From contig NZ_CP060394.1 of assembly GCF_014274465.1 (NCBI RefSeq), positions 2,294,001 to 2,358,000 of the forward strand: 64,000 nucleotides of DNA, written 5' to 3'. The notes beneath the pieces were generated by a model, which did no database searches, was not told where the DNA came from, and worked only from the letters and a program-made list of their open reading frames with translations. The translations under genes and the position numbers were made by a program. Shown piece by piece: positions 63,324 through 64,000 of the stretch (the stretch's first letter is position 1; every line of letters starts with the position of its first letter). This DNA is from Alloacidobacterium dinghuense (lineage in GTDB: Bacteria > Acidobacteriota > Terriglobia > Terriglobales > Acidobacteriaceae).

Positions 63324-64000
63324 ATGCCGCAGAAAGCAAAATTAGGGCAAAACTTTCTTGCCAACCGTAATGCCCGCACGCGCATCGTGGAGGCGCTGGG
63401 CGATATTTCCGAGAAGACCGTGGTCGAGATCGGGCCGGGCAAGGCCGCGATTACCGAGCTTCTAGCGCAGAAGGCGCAGAGGCTGATTGCCGTCGAGCTG
63501 GATCGAGAATTGGCGGCCGGTTTAAGGCATCGGTTTGCGGAGAGCAATGTCGAAGTGGTCGAGCAGGACATTCTGACTGTCGACCTGGCTTCATTTCGCG
63601 ATGGCGAGGAAAAGCTGTTCGTGGTGGGGAATCTTCCCTACTACATTACCTCGGATATTCTGCTGCACATGTTCCGCTATCACGACGCGATTTTGCGAGC
63701 GGTGGTGATGATGCAACGCGAGGTTGCCGATCGCGTGGCAGCGGCCCCAGGATCGCGTGATTATGGGGTGCTCTCGGCGACTACGCAACTCTATGCGCAC
63801 GTGGAAAAGCTGATGACGCTGCCACCGGGCGCGTTCTCGCCGCCTCCTCAGGTGCATTCGAGCGTGCTGAGGCTTACGTTTGCTCCGCGCTTTGCTGAAC
63901 TGGCGGTGGATGCAGAGGGATTTATTGCTTTCTTGCGACAGTGCTTTGCCCAGAAGCGCAAGACCCTGCTGAATAACCTGCGCGTGGCTGGATTCGAGTC
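63324..64000 (+). CDS. rsmA: 16S rRNA dimethyladenosine transferase, 3' end beyond the window
   Basis: KsgA/RsmA dimethylates the two adjacent adenosines in helix 45 of 16S rRNA. The first 225 residues are visible. KAKLGQNFLANRNARTRIVE and the SAM-binding VVEIGPGKAAITELL lie near the N-terminus, with VVGNLPYYITSDILLHMF (the NLPY catalytic motif), MMQREVADRVAAAPGSRDYG and PPPQVHSSVLRL following. No Shine-Dalgarno site precedes the ATG; TATAT at 63315-63319 could be a -10 box of a leaderless message. The gene runs off the right edge. Confidence 0.94.
   Translation, partial: MPQKAKLGQNFLANRNARTRIVEALGDISEKTVVEIGPGKAAITELLAQKAQRLIAVELDRELAAGLRHRFAESNVEVVEQDILTVDLASFRDGEEKLFVVGNLPYYITSDILLHMFRYHDAILRAVVMMQREVADRVAAAPGSRDYGVLSATTQLYAHVEKLMTLPPGAFSPPPQVHSSVLRLTFAPRFAELAVDAEGFIAFLRQCFAQKRKTLLNNLRVAGFE

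Overview
The window is chromosomal DNA that fits a soil acidobacterium of the class Terriglobia (Acidobacteriaceae type). This is an inference from gene content. The signs are a MacB/FtsX-like orphan permease of the acidobacterial duplicated type (ADOP), two giant Oar-like TonB-dependent receptors with an N-terminal carboxypeptidase-regulatory domain, a Tat-exported Gfo/Idh/MocA protein, an exported GH38 mannosidase, and intergenic repeat families of the GTCATCCTGAG...GAAGGATCTG type. No rRNA, tRNA, CRISPR array, prophage or complete insertion sequence was recognised. Genes lie on both strands in short operons, so this is mostly ordinary core and accessory chromosome.

Layout. 1-7.7 kb: a GH38 alpha-mannosidase cut by the window edge with a LacI-type operator upstream, a VOC protein, an MFS transporter, and an ADOP permease coupled to an exported NIF3-like protein. 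7.8-12.1 kb: rdgB, then sdhCAB preceded by a possible 11-codon leader peptide. 12.1-20.1 kb: a DUF4267 membrane protein, a GIY-YIG gene broken by a 22-bp tandem duplication, several hydrolases (CocE type, epoxide-hydrolase-like, amidinotransferase/DDAH-like, M19 dipeptidase) and two cyclophilins. 20.1-22.1 kb: a 574-bp mobile element with terminal inverted repeats and an 8-bp target duplication, carrying one unknown gene. It lies directly upstream of a fluoride riboswitch, crcB and a double DUF190 gene. 22.2-33.7 kb: a MerA-like flavoprotein, a Tat-exported oxidoreductase, an SRPBCC protein and two TonB-dependent receptors. 34-38.5 kb: Sel1-repeat protein, LytS-like kinase, LytTR regulator and nhaA. 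38.5-49.7 kb: tadA, a cupin, tonB, a glutaredoxin, the DUF2007-marR-CLC cluster with a large operator palindrome, purB, ubiX, a lone receiver, NUDIX, nitroreductase, and exported proteins of unknown role. 49.8-57.3 kb: uvrA-CPBP protease-pyrE, an OmpA-type lipoprotein and uvrC. 57.3-64 kb: a PIN toxin with an unrecognised upstream partner under a near-consensus promoter, a GT39 transferase, an APC permease, glgA, and the start of rsmA.

Functional picture. Housekeeping functions present are complex II, nucleotide-excision repair, purine and pyrimidine synthesis, rRNA and tRNA modification and glycogen synthesis. They are mixed with outer-membrane uptake (two receptors and a TonB), polysaccharide or peptide scavenging enzymes, and ion-stress functions (fluoride export, Na+/H+ antiport, CLC chloride transport). 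The most distinctive items are the passenger-carrying mobile element beside the fluoride riboswitch, the PIN toxin with its novel-looking partner, the frame-breaking 22-bp duplication in the GIY-YIG gene, and the operator palindrome filling the gap before marR-clc.
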